A program made the translations under genes and the position numbers. The notes below the pieces were generated by a model. It had not been told where the DNA came from. It made no database searches and was given only the letters and a program-made list of their open reading frames with translations. This document shows positions 1-9,204 of a stretch of 27,986 nt of DNA, in pieces; position 1 is the first letter of the stretch; each line of letters starts with the position of its first letter. The DNA lies in NCBI GenBank assembly GCA_041676005.1, contig JBAYST010000007.1, forward strand, positions 1 through 27,986. Reading direction: 5' to 3'. The stretch comes from JBAYST01 sp041676005 (GTDB lineage: Bacteria; Bacillota_I; Bacilli_A; RFN20; CAG-826).

Positions 1-1
1 T

Positions 2-1009
2 ATTTCGGTTCGACCTTTTTCTCGAAGTTTATGCAACATTAAACATTTGAAAAAAAGCGATCGAGAAGATGGCAATATTTCTTGGCACTATATTCCAATT
101 CAAAGAAATCTCTTTCAAAAAATTATTCTCGGTCAAACTCATGTAAATGATCTGATGAAGAAATTAGCAACTCCGGATTCTATTATTTTTATCGATACCA
201 TCAATCCCTCTTTAGTTCATTTTGCAAAGCACGCTTTAAAAAATAGAAACTTAAAAATAGTTGGAATTTGCACCGATTCACCTTCGAATATTTCTGGAAC
301 TTCACGATCATACACCACTTACTTACTCAGCCATACAAATAATTATTCTGGTTACATCGCTCTTACAAGCGGCTTAAATGAATTGTTTAATCCCAATAAC
401 TTTCCAAGCTTGATCACTGAAGGAATTGTTTTTGAAAATGCAATTGAAAAGAAGACCGAACTCGGAAAATATTTCTTTTTCGGTGGTGCTTTATTACCTC
501 GTTATGGGGTTTACGATTTGATCAAAGGTTTTCAACTTTTTGAAAAAAGTAAAAAAGGTTACAAACTTTTTATCGCTGGGCACCACGGAAACAAGCGGAT
601 GATTGAAGAAGCGATCGGAGAAAATGAAAACATTGTTTTCTTAAATGGAATCACAATTGAAGAGTCTCTTGCTTATCAAAAAGGAGCAATCGCTAACATC
701 AACCCTCGTCCGTTTTCTGAAGATTTAGACCGTTATTCGGTCCCTTCAAAAACTCTCGAATATTTGACAAGCGGCAACCCGACTCTTTCTGTCAAAAATA
801 GCAAACTTCAAAAATCATTAGGAGATCATATAATTTGGATCAAATCTTCGAGTGCAAAAAATATCGATGCTGCTTTGAAACACGTTGTATCTTTGACCAA
901 GGCTGAAAGATCGGCATTAGGTCAGAAGGCCGAGGAAAAAGTTCTCGAACTTTATTCTTTGCAGGCAACTAATGAGAAAGTTAATGATTTATTAAAACGC
1001 TTATCGTAA
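2..1009 (+). CDS. GT4-like glycosyltransferase, 5' end outside window
   Basis: Probable GT-B fold glycosyltransferase for cell-surface polysaccharide. The C-terminal half has the GT4 pattern: FFFGGALLPRYGVYDLIKGF, then a LFIAGHHGN strand-turn, then PSKTLEYLTSGNP, the acidic donor-sugar binding region. The reading frame stays open to the left edge with no stop. The first start-like codon in frame (TTG at 47) has no ribosome site, so the true start lies upstream and this is a partial gene. Its stop overlaps tail-to-tail by 9 bp the stop of the minus-strand glycosyltransferase that follows. Neighbouring glycosyltransferase and flippase genes support a polysaccharide role. The exact sugar and acceptor cannot be read from the sequence. 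Confidence 0.75.
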   Translation: MSVRPFSRSLCNIKHLKKSDREDGNISWHYIPIQRNLFQKIILGQTHVNDLMKKLATPDSIIFIDTINPSLVHFAKHALKNRNLKIVGICTDSPSNISGTSRSYTTYLLSHTNNYSGYIALTSGLNELFNPNNFPSLITEGIVFENAIEKKTELGKYFFFGGALLPRYGVYDLIKGFQLFEKSKKGYKLFIAGHHGNKRMIEEAIGENENIVFLNGITIEESLAYQKGAIANINPRPFSEDLDRYSVPSKTLEYLTSGNPTLSVKNSKLQKSLGDHIIWIKSSSAKNIDAALKHVVSLTKAERSALGQKAEEKVLELYSLQATNEKVNDLLKRLS

Positions 1010-2179
1010 ATGCTTTTCAATTTTGCGGGTAATAGTTTCTAAAGAAAAATGTTTTGCGTAATAAATTTGGTTCAATTCACCAAGTTTTTTTAATTCTAAG
1101 GTTGGAATAGCGGCAATTTTATCGATTGCTCTTGCTAGGAATTTCACATCTTGTCTAGCGAAAATGCCACCTTTAGATTCGGTGAGAATTCTTTTCCCGT
1201 CCCCCTCTAACATAGCGAGGATCGGTTTTGTAAATGCCATCGACATCACCAATTTATTTGGAATTGTTTTGCCGACTATTCCTTCATTTTTTAACGAAAC
1301 GAATAATGCGTTCGCACCCTTAAAATAAGGCGCTGCTTTAAGCGAAGGAAGTGGCCCGTGATAAATCACTTTATCTTCAAGTTTTAATTCCGTAATTTTA
1401 TTCACTAGTTTTTTACTCATCGGTCCCATACCAATGATATGAAATTTTACCAATGAGTTTTTCACCAGCTTCATCGCTTCCGGAATCATTTCTATCATTT
1501 GAATTGTTCCAATATTTCCACAATACAAAATATTAAAACCTTCACCTAAATTTTGGGTTTTAATTTTTCGAGAATTTTCAACTAATGAGGGTTGAGGAAC
1601 AAAAACGATGTTTTTATCCATGATTTGAAGCGTTGTCGCAAAATATTCTTTATAAGAAGGTGAACCGATTAGAATTTCATCGCAAGCTCGATAAAGTTTT
1701 TTTGACCATGAATATAAAATTTTATATGTCAAAGATTTTTTTCTTACCGCGTTCGTGACTAAAACCGATTCGGGCCAGAGATCAACGCAATGACAAATAT
1801 GTTTGACATGATGTTTCTTTTTATAAAGGTTCCCGGCCGAAAGTATGGTAACAGGGGAAAGTTGAAATGAATAGACTACATCGAATTTGAGTTTTGTTTT
1901 TCTCACCCATTTTCGCGAATTGTACCAAAACCCTAAATAATTAAAAATGATTGATAAACGTCCGCGTTTTCTTGCAGGCAAGTCAACACGATGAACTCGA
2001 ACCCCGTTTATTTCTTCTTCCTTGATTTTTTTATATTCAGGCAAAATATATCCATATCCATAATTAGGGCGACCAGTGAGGACATGAACATCGTGTCCAA
2101 ATTTTTGTAAGGTTTCAGCGATTTTATAAATCACAAAATTTTCAGGATAATAAAACTGAGAAACAATAAGAATTTTCAT
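1001..2179 (-). CDS. GT4 glycosyltransferase, WbuB/WcaI-like
   Basis: A 392-residue cytoplasmic or membrane-associated glycosyltransferase, likely adding a sugar to a capsule or exopolysaccharide repeat unit. The N-terminus MKILIVSQFYYPENF is the typical first Rossmann strand of WbuB-like GT4 enzymes. It is followed by HDVHVLTGRPNYGYG, CHCVDLWPESV, ILYCGNIGTIQMIEMIPEA (start of the second domain) and IPNKLVMSMAFTKPILA. I place the start at the ATG at 2179 rather than a TTG 18 nt further upstream, because the known N-terminal motif begins there. No Shine-Dalgarno precedes this ATG. Instead a TGT-TACAAT extended -10 ends 8 nt before it, so the mRNA may be leaderless. It is divergent from the flippase across an 85-bp gap. 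Confidence 0.85.
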   Translation of the reverse strand: MKILIVSQFYYPENFVIYKIAETLQKFGHDVHVLTGRPNYGYGYILPEYKKIKEEEINGVRVHRVDLPARKRGRLSIIFNYLGFWYNSRKWVRKTKLKFDVVYSFQLSPVTILSAGNLYKKKHHVKHICHCVDLWPESVLVTNAVRKKSLTYKILYSWSKKLYRACDEILIGSPSYKEYFATTLQIMDKNIVFVPQPSLVENSRKIKTQNLGEGFNILYCGNIGTIQMIEMIPEAMKLVKNSLVKFHIIGMGPMSKKLVNKITELKLEDKVIYHGPLPSLKAAPYFKGANALFVSLKNEGIVGKTIPNKLVMSMAFTKPILAMLEGDGKRILTESKGGIFARQDVKFLARAIDKIAAIPTLELKKLGELNQIYYAKHFSLETITRKIEKHLR

Positions 2180-2187
2180 TTGAAGTA

Positions 2188-2196
2188 ATTGTAACA
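2188..2196 (-). promoter_or_regulatory. Extended -10 promoter of GT4 gene, leaderless type
   Basis: On the minus strand, TGT-TACAAT ends 8 nt before the ATG at 2179. There is no Shine-Dalgarno between them. The position would place the transcript start at or within 2 nt of the ATG. No good -35 is visible, as is common for extended -10 promoters. Confidence 0.5.
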
Positions 2197-2228
2197 AATA
2201 AAAAGACTGCTAAGTATCTTTTTAATCA

Positions 2229-2257
2229 TTTTCAAAGCGAATGGGGTTAAGTATAAT
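2229..2257 (+). promoter_or_regulatory. Promoter of flippase gene, leaderless type
   Basis: TTTTCA (2229-2234), a 17-bp spacer and a perfect TATAAT (2252-2257). The ATG at 2265 begins 8 nt after the hexamer ends, with 7 nt between them. That predicts a transcript starting at or next to the start codon. Confidence 0.6.
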
Positions 2258-2264
2258 TAATGTT

Positions 2265-3773
2265 ATGAAAAATAACATCAGATTCAATGTCGTTATAAAC
2301 ATTGTTCGCACAGTGGCTTTGACTGTTATTTCATTTTTAACCTTCCCTTATGTGTGTCGAGTTTTAGGAGATTCTCAACTCGGACTATACACTTGGGCTA
2401 ACACTATCGCTTTTTACTTTTTGATTCTTGCGAAAATCGGACTTCCCAATCTTGCGATTCGTGAATGTGTTTTAGTGCGAGATGATAAAGAAAAACTTTC
2501 AAATAAAGCGCAAGCTTTTTTCTTGCTTCAAGGCGTGACGACTATTTTATCTTTTGTTTTGTTGATTTCAATGGTCTACACGATTCCGGCTTTTCAAAAT
2601 GCAGCGACTCTTATTTTGCTTTTATCAATCAACTTCATTTCTGGAGCCTTTTCTTTTGAATGGCTTTTCATCGCTTTAGAAAAACAACTATACATGTCAA
2701 TTCGTTCAATCGTCGTTTTGGCGATTGCTTCGATTTTAATTATAGCGATGGTCAAAAATCCCGATCACGTTTATATTTACGCTTTAATCAGCGCCGGGGT
2801 TACGGTCTTTACTAGCATTGCTAACATGATTTATATGACCAAATTTATCAACTTTAAAAAGACGATGCCCTATAATTACAAACAATATTTAAAACCACTT
2901 TCGATATTGTTTTTACTTTCTGTCATCCTCGCTTTATATAATCAAACTGATTCTTTTATTTTAGGATTGCTCGACGAGAGCAAAGTCGAAGTTGGAAGTT
3001 ACGCTGTTGGAATAAAAGGAGTGGAAATCATCATTGGGATTTTAGCATCTCTATCAACTGTTTTCGTTCCCCGCAGCACTCATTATTATTCGCTTGAAGA
3101 CAAACGGTTCTTTAATAATTTGAACGTTTACTCTGCAAATATTTGCTTTTTTATCGTTTTACCGGCGATCGTAACGATGGGAGTGATGTCTGAAGAACTA
3201 ACTTCTATCATCGCCGGAAACATCGGTTATGAAAGCTCTTCTATGGTTTTACTAATCCTCATAATGATGATGCTTACCTACTCTTTAGGAGATATCATAT
3301 ACGGTCAAATTCTCATTCCGATGAAGCAAGAAAAATATTACCTTTGGGCGATGGGAGGAGGAACGATTTTAAATATCGCTGCCTCAGTGACACTTGGAAT
3401 TATTTTCAAAAATAATAATTTATCAATCGCAACCGGCGTCGCAATCGGAACCGTAATCACTGATCTTTTGGTTTTAACTTTCTTATTAGCGAAGACTTGG
3501 AAATGGTCAAAAAAAGCGATTTTCAATTTGAATACTTTAAAGTTATTCACGGCAAGTCTTGCAATTCTTGTGGTCTCCATTTTACTCGTCAAGGTTTTCC
3601 CACTTTCTACTTTATGGGCGTCTACTTATTCATCAGACTCTGAAATCAGTAAAGGTCTGACACTTTTACTCATTGTTTTAATTGACGGAATTATCTACAT
3701 CGGACTTTTGTTATTGATGAAAGAAAAACTTGTCTCTTCTTTTTTAAAAAGACGTTTCAAAGAAAAAAATTAG
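2265..3773 (+). CDS. Wzx/RfbX-like polysaccharide flippase (MOP superfamily)
   Basis: A 502-residue polytopic membrane protein that probably flips lipid-linked oligosaccharide units across the membrane. The N-terminus has the family's first helix and loop: NVVINIVRTVALTVISFLTF, then PYVCRVLGDSQLGLYTWANT (compare P-Y-[IV]-x-R-x-L-G-x-x-x-x-G in RfbX proteins). About 12-14 hydrophobic segments follow, matching family size. I chose ATG 2265 over the in-frame ATG at 2241, because a perfect TATAAT at 2252-2257 lies between the two and would place the transcript start at 2265. Neither start has a Shine-Dalgarno. The neighbouring glycosyltransferases fit a surface polysaccharide locus. A bidirectional terminator follows. 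Confidence 0.88.
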   Translation: MKNNIRFNVVINIVRTVALTVISFLTFPYVCRVLGDSQLGLYTWANTIAFYFLILAKIGLPNLAIRECVLVRDDKEKLSNKAQAFFLLQGVTTILSFVLLISMVYTIPAFQNAATLILLLSINFISGAFSFEWLFIALEKQLYMSIRSIVVLAIASILIIAMVKNPDHVYIYALISAGVTVFTSIANMIYMTKFINFKKTMPYNYKQYLKPLSILFLLSVILALYNQTDSFILGLLDESKVEVGSYAVGIKGVEIIIGILASLSTVFVPRSTHYYSLEDKRFFNNLNVYSANICFFIVLPAIVTMGVMSEELTSIIAGNIGYESSSMVLLILIMMMLTYSLGDIIYGQILIPMKQEKYYLWAMGGGTILNIAASVTLGIIFKNNNLSIATGVAIGTVITDLLVLTFLLAKTWKWSKKAIFNLNTLKLFTASLAILVVSILLVKVFPLSTLWASTYSSDSEISKGLTLLLIVLIDGIIYIGLLLLMKEKLVSSFLKRRFKEKN

Positions 3774-3791
3774 TCATTTCCTAACAAACAA

Positions 3792-3813
3792 AAAAGCCCA
3801 GTGATGGGCTTTT
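3792..3813. terminator. Bidirectional rho-independent terminator
   Basis: Perfect hairpin AAAAGCCCA-GTGA-TGGGCTTTT with A/T runs on both sides, between the convergent flippase gene and the end of the opp-LRR-lipoprotein operon. It can serve both strands. Confidence 0.9.
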
Positions 3814-3832
3814 AAAAACTTAACGCTGTCTT

Positions 3833-4729
3833 TTACCAATAATGAACGAACAATATTTTATAACAATGATTGACTTGTTCTTTAAAAAGGAAAATGTCAA
3901 CGGAATCAATCTCGCTATAATAATCATCGTATGCAACTGTTGAATTTTGAGCATCTAAAACATAACGGGTAGATGAAAGCAAATCATCAACATAATTAAT
4001 TAATAGATTAGCATCTGTGGTTTCAATGCTCATTTCGACCGCTTCTTGTCCGCGATACATTTTATGAAGATAAGAAACCTCCATCGGAATCGACTTAGTG
4101 TTTGAGACCAAAGATGGAATCACTTCTTCTTGCAAACTCAGCACTTCATTAAGAGATGCAAACTCATCATCATACGAATGATCGTTTAAATTGTCCTTAG
4201 AAGGCCAAAAAGTTGTCGTATAAGTTGTGACATTATAACCATCAACCACCAAGTACCCTAACGACATATAAATTTCAAGAACGATTTCGACATCGACGTG
4301 AGCAATACCGCTGTTGAGAACTTTAGATAAGTGATAGTCATGTTCTTCAAGATTAGAAAGTTCAGCATGCAAAACATAACCGTGTTTATCTAAACAAAAA
4401 TCTTTATACAATTCGAGATCATCAAGTGGATCGTAATAAACTTCTCCAAGACTATCTAACATTTTTTCAGGTAAATAGAGTTCGGCAGAAATTTTATCAA
4501 CTTCACTGTGTCTAATTATTGAGTATTCGTTTCCTTCGGCGACAAAAATTTCATGGAAAGGAATTTCTTCGTTTGACCTTAAAATTGAATGCATAAGATC
4601 TATTTCTTCTATAGTCCAGTCAGTTTGAATTTCCACTGGCAAAGAAGAACTACCGTCATTGTCACCATTACAAGCCGCGAGCGAAACAAGAAGAAGAGGA
4701 AGTGCTAAATATTTTAATATTTTATTCAT
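3833..4729 (-). CDS. Lipoprotein of unknown function, last gene of opp operon
   Basis: A 298-residue predicted lipoprotein. The signal peptide MNKILKYLALPLLLVSLAAC ends in a lipobox with Cys20 as lipidation site, followed by a short Asp/Ser-rich tether. The rest is acidic and soluble. I do not recognise the family. The start is ATG 4729: GGAGG lies 7-8 nt upstream on the minus strand. An in-frame ATG at 4807 would start inside the LRR gene and put about 26 unrelated residues before the signal peptide, so I rejected it. The gene begins 14 nt after the LRR stop, and its ribosome site sits in that gap, so it is very likely cotranscribed with opp and LRR. It could be an accessory surface or binding protein. 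Confidence 0.85.
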   Translation of the reverse strand: MNKILKYLALPLLLVSLAACNGDNDGSSSLPVEIQTDWTIEEIDLMHSILRSNEEIPFHEIFVAEGNEYSIIRHSEVDKISAELYLPEKMLDSLGEVYYDPLDDLELYKDFCLDKHGYVLHAELSNLEEHDYHLSKVLNSGIAHVDVEIVLEIYMSLGYLVVDGYNVTTYTTTFWPSKDNLNDHSYDDEFASLNEVLSLQEEVIPSLVSNTKSIPMEVSYLHKMYRGQEAVEMSIETTDANLLINYVDDLLSSTRYVLDAQNSTVAYDDYYSEIDSVDIFLFKEQVNHCYKILFVHYW

Positions 4730-4743
4730 TTTCAATCCTCCAA

Positions 4744-6825
4744 TTAAACTAATGGGGTTGGAGTCAAAACTCCACCGACATCGACCCATTCCCATTCGTC
4801 GGCCCAAAACACTTCACAAGTATCTGTATCGTACCATTGACTACTGACAATGGTCGATTTGATATCATTCTCATTACCATTTAAGAAAATAGGCATCTTT
4901 TCACTAGAACCTTCGGGACGACATTTGTTAAATGCATTTTTCCCCAGACTTAATTTGGAAACATCCTCAAGCGGAATGACAACGTAATCCAAATCAAAGT
5001 TTTGATAAAAAGCTCCTTCTTCGATACTTGTAGTTTTAGCGGGCAAATCAAGATGTTTGAGTTTTTTCATATTTTTGAATAAATCAAAATGGATGACTTT
5101 TAGTGAATCATTCTGTGGGAGTTTTAAGTCCGTGATATTTTCACAATTTTCAAATGCTCCTGTTTCGATAACAGAAACAGTGTCAGGGATATTTAATGTT
5201 GTTAAACTCGTCGCATTATAAAAAGCTCGATATTCAACTTTGCTAATTCCGACAATTCTATTTTCAACGCGTTTCGTCTCAATAATCGCTTCTTCAAGCT
5301 CGAGATTATTTGCGAACATTTCCCGCCCAATCGAAGATAAATTATAAGGAATCGTCACTTTTTTGATTTTCGTCCCGCCAAAAATTAGCGGATTATCAGC
5401 CACAGTGGCACAAGTTATTGGGAAATTGACTTCGTGATTTGGTGTGACGTCATGACGCTCATCATCGACTAAAATTAAGGAGTCAAAAGATTCGCATTCA
5501 TTGAAGACGGCTTTATTTATTTTCGTAATTCCGGTTGAAGATGTCTCGCCGTGTCGGTCGTATTCTATCTTTCCTTGATACGCTCGAACTGTCGTCAATT
5601 GAGAAGATCCTTCAAAAAGTGATTCGGGCAAAGAATCAATATTGAGTGGAATGTCAAAAGTTTTTAAGGCTGTATTTTTAAAAGCTTTTGGCTTCATCAA
5701 AGTGATCGTCTTATATGCTTGGTCACTAAAATTGAATTCGCTCAAATTAAGGCAATTTTCAAAAAGTGATTCTGAAATCGCATTAAGACTGTCGGGCCAA
5801 TTTATTTTTGTAATATTTATAGCACCACTAAAAGCATATTCTTCAATTTTTTCCAGTGTTTCAGGAAGGACGGGATTAACGACTCCTGAATTAGCAAAAG
5901 CGTAAGGACCGATTTTTTTGATTTGTGAGGAAATTTCGATGTTTTCTAAAGCCGAACATCCATCGAATGCGTTGTCATCAACTTCGATGATGGAATCTGG
6001 AAAGGAAATGCCTTCGAGATTTATACAATTTCTGAAAGTATCAACCGGAACAGTCACAAAAGTTTTGATGTTTGGAAGTTCGCAGTAAACTAGACCTTCC
6101 ATATTCGCAAAAAGACCATCACCCCAAACTTTAATAGGTGAATCGCCGCTTTCAACCCAATCATCCATATAGACGATATTGTATGCACTAGATGTATAAC
6201 TTGCTGGAATAACGGATTCATGATCGCTTAAAATCACAGTTTTTTCACTGATAATGTTTTCTCCGACAAAGAACAAAATGCCGTGAATAGCACTTACTTT
6301 GTCTTGAGATAAATTGTTATAAAAATGTGTGTTTTCAAAAGCATTAGTACCTAAAACCTCAATATTTTTAGAAAATATGATTTCAGAGAGATTCTCACAA
6401 CCCGCAAAAGCATACGCTCCGATGTTAGTGATATTATCTGTCATGATCACTTTCGTCAATCGATCACAACCACCAAAAGCTCCATCACCAATTGCGGTGA
6501 CTCGGTAGCCGTTGATCTTGGCAGGAATTCTAAATTCGGCTGGATAATTGCTATCGGTTTTAATAGAGACAATTGTCGCGGTTCTTTCTTCTCCTTCTTC
6601 AACAAGCGCAGGATAAGAAAAAGTGATATAAGACATGTTTTCATAATCGATTAACCAGACATTAGCTGCTAAAACATAGGTGGCGATTAAAGCGATGGCA
6701 AAAACACCTGTCAAAGACAGTCCGACGATATAGTTTCTCTTTTTGACTTTTTTAAGATGAAGGATTTCTTGTTGTTGTTCTTCTGTCAAAATCTCCATCA
6801 TTTCGAATTTATCTTGTTCAGACAC
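4744..6825 (-). CDS. Membrane-anchored BspA-like leucine-rich-repeat protein
   Basis: A 693-residue protein with a short cytoplasmic N-terminus, a basic stretch (LKKVKKR, 24-30), one membrane helix (about 31-54), then an extracellular domain of roughly 17-18 LRR_5 (BspA/Treponema type) repeats. Clear units include VTAIGDGAFGGCDRLTKV, ITNIGAYAFAGCENLSEI and VSVIETGAFENCENITDL. The basic residues before the helix imply cytoplasm-in, repeats-out. The start is GTG 6825, with AGGTGG about 8 nt upstream inside the oppF end. The oppF stop TAG overlaps this GTG by one base (TAGTG), so translation is probably coupled. LRR_5 proteins usually bind host or surface ligands; linkage to peptide uptake is inferred from the operon only. 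Confidence 0.9.
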   Translation of the reverse strand: MSEQDKFEMMEILTEEQQQEILHLKKVKKRNYIVGLSLTGVFAIALIATYVLAANVWLIDYENMSYITFSYPALVEEGEERTATIVSIKTDSNYPAEFRIPAKINGYRVTAIGDGAFGGCDRLTKVIMTDNITNIGAYAFAGCENLSEIIFSKNIEVLGTNAFENTHFYNNLSQDKVSAIHGILFFVGENIISEKTVILSDHESVIPASYTSSAYNIVYMDDWVESGDSPIKVWGDGLFANMEGLVYCELPNIKTFVTVPVDTFRNCINLEGISFPDSIIEVDDNAFDGCSALENIEISSQIKKIGPYAFANSGVVNPVLPETLEKIEEYAFSGAINITKINWPDSLNAISESLFENCLNLSEFNFSDQAYKTITLMKPKAFKNTALKTFDIPLNIDSLPESLFEGSSQLTTVRAYQGKIEYDRHGETSSTGITKINKAVFNECESFDSLILVDDERHDVTPNHEVNFPITCATVADNPLIFGGTKIKKVTIPYNLSSIGREMFANNLELEEAIIETKRVENRIVGISKVEYRAFYNATSLTTLNIPDTVSVIETGAFENCENITDLKLPQNDSLKVIHFDLFKNMKKLKHLDLPAKTTSIEEGAFYQNFDLDYVVIPLEDVSKLSLGKNAFNKCRPEGSSEKMPIFLNGNENDIKSTIVSSQWYDTDTCEVFWADEWEWVDVGGVLTPTPLV

Positions 6826-7832
6826 TATTTACCACCTGCCAATCTTTTCAGTTCTGCTTCGTATTCAATCCGTTCTGATGCAGAAGCACGAACGAAATGT
6901 CCGGGTTCGATTTCGATTAACTCTGGAACATTTTTGGCACTGTATCGATGCATCATTGGATCATATGTAACAATTTTCTTTTTCTTTTCAATTTGTGGAT
7001 CTGGAATCGGGACTGCTGAAAGCAAAGACTTTGTATATGGGTGAAGCCCCGCATCAAATAATCTTTGTGCGGAAGCTAATTCGACGATTTTACCCGCGTA
7101 GATGACTGCGATTCGGTCGGAAATGTATTTGACGACAGATAAGTCATGCGCGATGAATAAGACCGTGAGGTTCTCTTGTTGTTGAAATTCTTTAATCAAG
7201 TTTAGCACTTGAGCTCTAATCGACATGTCAAGAGCGGAAATCGGCTCATCAGCGATGACGAACTCAGGTTTCATGACCATTGCGCGAGCGATACCGATTC
7301 TCTGTCTTTGCCCGCCTGAGAATTCGTGGGGATAACGCGATAAGAATTCAGGACGTAAACCGACTCTTTCTAAAATTTTAGAAACTTTATCGATTCGATC
7401 TTCTTCTGAATCGTACATATGGAACGCTCTTAATCCTTCAGAGACGATATAGTCGATATTAGCTCTTTCATTTAAAGATGCCGAAGGATCTTGAAAGATC
7501 ATTTGAATTTTAGTCTTGAGCAATTTTTCTCTTTCTTTAGGAATTTTTCCAGAAATACAGACATTGTTATACAAAATCTTGCCAGAACGCGCGGGATTAA
7601 TTCTAATAATCGCACGTCCAATCGTCGTTTTTCCAGAACCAGATTCTCCGACTAGACCTAAAATCTCGCCTCGTTTGATGTCGAGATTTAAATGATTGAT
7701 GATTACTCTTTCTTGTGTACCAATTTTAAAAGATATTTTCACATCTTGCATTTTGACGATAATATCGTCTGGGCGTTCGGCTTGTGAAATTGCAAATTCA
7801 TCAACTTTTGGAATACGGTTTTGTTTAGACAC
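6825..7832 (-). CDS. oppF: Oligopeptide ABC transporter ATPase OppF/AmiF
   Basis: A 335-residue cytoplasmic ATPase driving oligopeptide import with OppD. Visible motifs: Walker A GESGSGKT, Q-loop IFQDPSASLNERA, signature FSGGQRQR, Walker B FVIADEP, H-loop IAHDLS, and the C-terminal oligopeptide-transporter segment HPYTKSLLSAVPIPDP. The tail (DPMMHRY... ELIEIEPGHFVRA) resembles streptococcal AmiF rather than enterobacterial OppF. The start is GTG 7832, inside the last codons of oppD (8-nt overlap), with GGAGGA 7 nt upstream, so it is translationally coupled to oppD. All catalytic motifs are intact. Confidence 0.96.
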   Translation of the reverse strand: MSKQNRIPKVDEFAISQAERPDDIIVKMQDVKISFKIGTQERVIINHLNLDIKRGEILGLVGESGSGKTTIGRAIIRINPARSGKILYNNVCISGKIPKEREKLLKTKIQMIFQDPSASLNERANIDYIVSEGLRAFHMYDSEEDRIDKVSKILERVGLRPEFLSRYPHEFSGGQRQRIGIARAMVMKPEFVIADEPISALDMSIRAQVLNLIKEFQQQENLTVLFIAHDLSVVKYISDRIAVIYAGKIVELASAQRLFDAGLHPYTKSLLSAVPIPDPQIEKKKKIVTYDPMMHRYSAKNVPELIEIEPGHFVRASASERIEYEAELKRLAGGK

Positions 7833-9192
7833 CTGTCCTTCCTCCTTTTTGATGTTTGATTAATTCATCAGACGCTTTTTTCATTCTTTCTCTTAATTCG
7901 ACAATCACCTTAGGTTTTTCAACTTTCGGCGCTCGCGGATCTAAAAGCCAAGTTTTAGCAGAATGAGTTTCACTGATTTTAAACATTGGTGGGTTGGCTA
8001 AGAAATCGATATTTAAAGCGTAATGATTTCGCTCTGCAAATGGATCCCCAATAATCTCAGAAGAAAATGAAGGAGGATTTCCAGGAATAAAAGTCAAAGG
8101 TTCTTCTTTACTCCCTAGTTGTGGTAGAGAAGATAAAAGAGCCCATGTATACGGATGAGCCGGTCGATAAAAAATATCTTCCGCTGTTCCGTATTCGACA
8201 ATCTGACCGCCGTACATGACAGCGATTCGATCGGCGACATTTGCAACAACACCGAGGTCGTGAGTGATAAAGATGGTTGTCCATCCATAATCTTTTTGTA
8301 ATTCTTTAATCAACTGAATGATTTGAGATTGAACAGTGACGTCTAAAGCTGTAGTCGGTTCATCACAAATCAAAACTTCGGGATGGCACGCTAAAGCGAT
8401 AGCGATGACGACTCTTTGTCTCATTCCGCCTGAATATTGGAAAGGGTAATCTTTATAACGATCTTCAGCATTTGGAATTTGCACTTTTTTAAGCAAATTC
8501 AAGGTTTCCTTTTTTGCTTCATGATTAGACATCGCCCGCGGTTTACCGATCCAAGCGTCATTAGTTTCTTTTTTCACCTCTTGTTTGAGCAAAAATAATT
8601 TAAGAGGATCTTTTCGATCTTTTTTGCTCAAATCGAGTAGAGCTTTAGCGTATAGAGTTTCAAACAACTGTTTTTTCTCTTCTTTTCTCTTCGCAAAATA
8701 TTGTTCTTTTTCATTTTTATCCATCTTTTGAATTTTTTCTTTTTCAATTTTGTTATTTTCTTTTTTCCGCTTTTTAAACTCTTGGAGTTGCTCTTTGGTC
8801 GGTTTTGAATGAAGTTTTAAAACTTCAGAAATTTGATATCCGATTGAAAAAAGTGGATTTAAAGAAGTCATCGGGTCTTGGAAAATAGTCGCAATCTTAC
8901 GACCGCGAATATCAATCCATTGTTTGTTGCTGTTGAATGCCACTAAATCTTGTCCGTGAAAGATAATTGAACCACTGTTGATAAAACCGTTTGCATCGAG
9001 CATTCCGGTAAAAGCTTTGGTGAAGACAGATTTACCAGAACCTGATTCTCCGACGATTGCTAAAGTTTCACCTTCGACAATATCGATGGAAATATCACGC
9101 AAAACATGAATCTTTTTACCTCGTGCGACAAAGCCAAGGGAAAGATCAGTAACTTTTATCGCAACATTTTTTTCATTTTTTAAATTTGCCAT
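7825..9192 (-). CDS. oppD: Oligopeptide ABC transporter ATPase OppD/AmiE with long charged insertion
   Basis: A 455-residue ATPase, about 100 longer than most OppD proteins. Walker A GESGSGKS is at 48-55, the Q-loop at Q105, signature SGGMRQR at 254-260, Walker B VLICDEP at 273-279 and the H-loop at H311. Extra length lies at about 128-222, between Q-loop and signature: a Lys/Glu-rich, probably coiled-coil segment inserted in the helical subdomain. The C-terminal region (GDPFAERNHYAL... THSAKTWLLDPRAPKVEKP) lacks the four Cys that bind an iron-sulfur cluster in DppD-type proteins, but closely matches AmiE, where they are naturally absent. The ATG at 9192 has AGGAGG 5 nt upstream. It follows oppC by 12 nt. 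Confidence 0.96.
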   Translation of the reverse strand: MANLKNEKNVAIKVTDLSLGFVARGKKIHVLRDISIDIVEGETLAIVGESGSGKSVFTKAFTGMLDANGFINSGSIIFHGQDLVAFNSNKQWIDIRGRKIATIFQDPMTSLNPLFSIGYQISEVLKLHSKPTKEQLQEFKKRKKENNKIEKEKIQKMDKNEKEQYFAKRKEEKKQLFETLYAKALLDLSKKDRKDPLKLFLLKQEVKKETNDAWIGKPRAMSNHEAKKETLNLLKKVQIPNAEDRYKDYPFQYSGGMRQRVVIAIALACHPEVLICDEPTTALDVTVQSQIIQLIKELQKDYGWTTIFITHDLGVVANVADRIAVMYGGQIVEYGTAEDIFYRPAHPYTWALLSSLPQLGSKEEPLTFIPGNPPSFSSEIIGDPFAERNHYALNIDFLANPPMFKISETHSAKTWLLDPRAPKVEKPKVIVELRERMKKASDELIKHQKGGRTGV

Positions 9193-9204
9193 AATCCCTC
9201 CTCT

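Noticed and set aside
7825..8100. Loss of the four iron-sulfur Cys in the OppD C-terminus as a novelty
   Set aside because: The region matches the AmiE-type tail, which naturally lacks these Cys, so it is a subfamily trait.
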